Positions 61,147-64,000 of a DNA stretch of 64,000 bases are shown here, in pieces (position 1 is the first letter of the stretch; every line of letters starts with the position of its first letter). The position numbers were made by a program, and so were the translations under genes. The notes under the pieces are model-generated. The model was not told the origin of the DNA. It ran no database searches and saw only the letters and a list, made by a program, of their open reading frames with translations. Origin of the DNA: Acanthopleura granulata (taxonomy: Eukaryota; Mollusca; Polyplacophora; Chitonida; Chitonidae); NCBI GenBank assembly GCA_016165875.1, contig JABBOT010000001.1:11907306-11971305 (forward strand), in the 5' to 3' direction.

Positions 61147-61287
61147 ATATGATTTCCTATACTGATACATCGAAACCAGTGAAAATACTGGCTCGAGTAT
61201 GAGACTAGACATCCTAAGTCATGAGTTAGAGTCTCACTCGAGCCAGTATTTTCGCTGGTGTCAATATACCAGTGTAGGAAATCATAT
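61147..61287. repeat. fold-back element, ~58-bp arms, inside the liprin-beta intron
   Basis: ATATGATTTCCTATACTGAT (61147) is mirrored by GTGTAGGAAATCATAT ending at 61287. The inner arms (AATACTGGCTCGAGTATGAG and CTCACTCGAGCCAGTATT) are nearly perfect around a ~23-bp loop. MITE-like. Confidence 0.75.
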
Positions 61288-63251
61288 GTTTTTGGTGAAT
61301 TCCCTGATGATGATTGCTATTTTAAACGCTGCAAGCATTTCGGATATCAGACACGCGTGATGATCGGAATAACGACTCACTCACATGGCATATCATAGCA
61401 TGTGAGCATCTGTAATTTAGGGCATTCAATTTCTCTTCATATAGACAACATCATTTTTGAACACAGCTCCTGTTAGCTATGCTAGTGAATGCATATCGGG
61501 AGGTTTGTCATGATGTCTAGCCAAGAGTGGTGGTTTGGTTTGACCATAATCCTAGCATATGGTGAAATATTCTTATGTCTAGGAGTGAGTGGAATAATTC
61601 AGTATATCCACAGATAAAATGTTGTATGATAAATAGTGTTACTTTTGTAGCTTGTGAATTGAAGGTGTGTTGGCTGTAATTTGGGGGTTGTTCAGCCACT
61701 TGTCTGGGTTTCTGTCTCCTTTCATGGGTCCACAGAGAAACAAATTTGTGGGTGATGGTGAAGTTGAACTTTGAAGGAAATGTTTTCATTATTCTCTTGA
61801 GAAGAGTTCAGCCCTGTTTTTGTACACACTTTTTTCTCACTTTTGTTACCTTTGAACATCATCGGTTAAGGATTCATGGTTATTGACTCTGTCCATGTAT
61901 ATGTGCTATATCTAAAGTATAGTGATAAGTGTCAAAATGCCGTATTTTGAAAGTTCAGTTAATGGAATTGCACCCTTTTCCTCAACATGCACTGAACTGT
62001 AAAGAATGTCAGTTGTATGTGATAAAAGTGAAGTGTTTTTGAGGATGGTGTTAAAAAGGCCTGTCCAAAAATGACTAGTTTTTTAAAGAAAATGGATGCC
62101 ATATAAACAAACAGTGTTGCATCTAAAATTTGCTTGTTGATAAGAGAACAGTATCAAATAGTATATTGTATTTTAATAGTGTATTAGCCCGATGCAGTTT
62201 TTATGGCCTAATGGCTAGTCAGTATGGCCTCATTCTGAGCAGACATTCTGTGTGGGTATGGAGGTGTGGAATTGTATCAGAGTGCTGTGTGGTGGATGCT
62301 TGGTCTGGGACTTCATGGCTTTTCTTATAAAGGGGTGGTATTTATCTTGACTGGTGGCAGATGGGTAAGGGTGCCTCCATGCCACTCCAGACAGGGACCC
62401 TGTGTCTCCAATACCTCTGATCTAACAGATAACCCACAAGTATATACAATCTATCCTGCCTTTAAACTGAAACTGTAGAGAAGCCAGGCAGAGAACATTT
62501 CCTGCAGAGATCCACCTCCTAGTCATCTCCTCCTAGTCAAGGAGGGGGTGGTATCATTACAAACAGGAATAAAGTTTCACGTTGGTCAGAGGCAAGGAGA
62601 TCAAAATTAGCAGGATTTATAGGTTCTGTTGCTGACTGAGATGGTATCAATGAGTTCTCAGTCATTCAATATTTGGATTTGTTCAGAGAATTGAGATACT
62701 GAAATGTTAGTTAGTTTTTGTAAAGTTTCCCAGATATGAAGGTGTAGTTTTATGCTCCTGATGTAAATTGGGATATAATTTTCTGAAAATCAAATAATTC
62801 AGAAACAAGTTTTTGAGTTTAGTTTTATAGAATCTTGGATATTCTTGCGAATAATACTGGATGAGAATGAACTTGGGACTTCATTTCATTGAGAAATAAT
62901 TTTTTTATTAATTTAAGAAATAATTCTTAACAGTCTCTGGGTTAAAATACCAACATATATCAATTTCTCAGTATATTTGATATTTCACTTAAAGTTTAGC
63001 TTTTATAAGTGACACATTTGCTTCATTCTGATTGAAATATCCACCTTATTGAGCCACTTAGGAATTTTTTTGTGAAGTTTGATAAATTTCTTATAAGAAA
63101 GACTTCAGGTCTTTATGTGGTTCCAGAAGTACATGGTTACAGGCCAAACATTAGGTGACTTACAGCAGTTTATATATGTGCACACAGGATGTTATTGTTC
63201 ACATGTATGTAAAAGATTGGTTTACTGTGGGTAGAAGTAAAAAATTCTTTA

Positions 63252-63290
63252 TTGTTGCGTTAAACAACAATCAAATACGTAAATAAATCT
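63252..63290 (+). mobile_element. SINE 3'-tail fragment
   Basis: TTGCGTTAAACAACAATCAA followed by GTAAATAAAT resembles the family's 3' end. The body is not seen. Confidence 0.35.
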
Positions 63291-64000
63291 GTGTGATCAA
63301 TTATGTTGTCAACATAGGCTACATATTTTATTATAGCTGAATAGTGTAAATATTCTGAATAACTATACAGACAAGTAAACTAGAGATGGTTTAACATTTG
63401 GGTAACACTGAGGATGTGATATACACACTATATGTAAATTGTTGTGAATGCACAAGCAGGCCAGAGTTATGTTAAATTATATTATAGCTATATTACAGGT
63501 GCAATTATTTGTTTATTTTTGATTTTGGAAGTGTGTTGTTGAGGTAGTTTACAGCATTGGGTTTATTGGGTGGAAGAATGTTATGTTGTGACATTTGTCT
63601 GTCAGGTTTCAAACAGATGGGAATGTTCACAGTCCAGCAGCCAGCTTGACCACAGCCCAGCAGGATGACAGTAATAAATCTCCATAGTTAAATGGCTACC
63701 AGATCCATCTTCAGACTCGGTGTTATTCACACATAGTTTGAGGCACAGAAATTTGCTTTATTGAGGAACAAGTTGAATAATATATTTAAAAAAATTACAC
63801 GAAACAATTTTCGCTTTGGAATGAAGTATCTTTGGGCTGTCCTTAAGTTTGTGAAAGGTTAGCATGGTAAGACTTTTAATTACAGGCTTGTCAGAAAGGT
63901 GCTAGTTTGATGAAGTGTCAGACAGAGGGTAATTCCTGCTCCATAGGTACATGTACTTGCAGCTGCATGTCCATCTGGATCATTGATTTCACCTAGTTAA

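Larger units (their letters stand above)
59150..64000 (+). other. liprin-beta second coding intron (runs off the window)
   Basis: No further liprin-beta exon is recognised in these 4.85 kb, so the intron is taken to continue. It holds a fold-back element (61147-61287) and a SINE tail (63252-63290). Open frames inside are short and without family features. Confidence 0.6.

Noticed and set aside
63607..63690. Possible third liprin-beta exon after CTGTCAG
   Set aside because: The frame required by phase 0 meets TGA, and the sequence does not resemble the next part of liprin-beta.

Overview
This window looks like nuclear DNA from an invertebrate animal, most likely a mollusc or another lophotrochozoan. 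It is AT-rich and gene-sparse, with GT-AG introns, split genes, minisatellites and decayed retroelements. The recognisable genes (an MLCK-type kinase, a liprin-beta, an NRIP2/3-like retropepsin) indicate a bilaterian. A recurrent tRNA-derived SINE ends in a tail related to gagtacggcgtaaaacacc plus an ATAAATA run; from memory this family is common in molluscs, which I could not verify.

All confident genes lie on the plus strand. (1) 60-1283: last three exons of a single-pass membrane protein of unidentified family. (2) 3300-6344: six exons of an NRIP2/3-like retropepsin-fold gene whose catalytic triad is changed and whose first exon ends in an in-frame TAG. (3) 33043-44170: a complete ten-exon, 377-residue kinase of the myosin light chain kinase group with an intact catalytic core and a C-terminal 1-5-8-14 calmodulin-binding helix. 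(4) 58555-59149: the first two coding exons of a liprin-beta (PPFIBP) gene that runs off the right edge. An orphan 32-codon ORF at 49790 may be the first exon of a PLP aminotransferase-like gene.

Between the genes lie repeats: a 40/80-bp array (8.2-8.75 kb), a 45-bp array (11.8-12.3 kb), a loose ~45-bp array (16.8-17.3 kb), a 2.4-kb array of a 27-bp unit with 378-bp higher-order periodicity (25.7-28.06 kb), adjacent 24-bp and 18-bp arrays (45.15-45.67 kb) and an interrupted ~47-bp array (47.4-48.17 kb). There are also a decayed non-LTR reverse transcriptase (19.29-20.1 kb), several SINE copies, three fold-back elements and two small dispersed repeat families. The long ORFs in the 27-bp and 45-bp arrays follow from unit lengths divisible by three and are not called as genes.

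The most unusual signal is in the kinase gene. At four of its exon-intron junctions a short tandem repeat is built from the junction itself, so diverged copies of a splice acceptor, splice donor or exon end are strung out in the neighbouring intron. One of these series copies the exon end that encodes the catalytic HLDLK loop.
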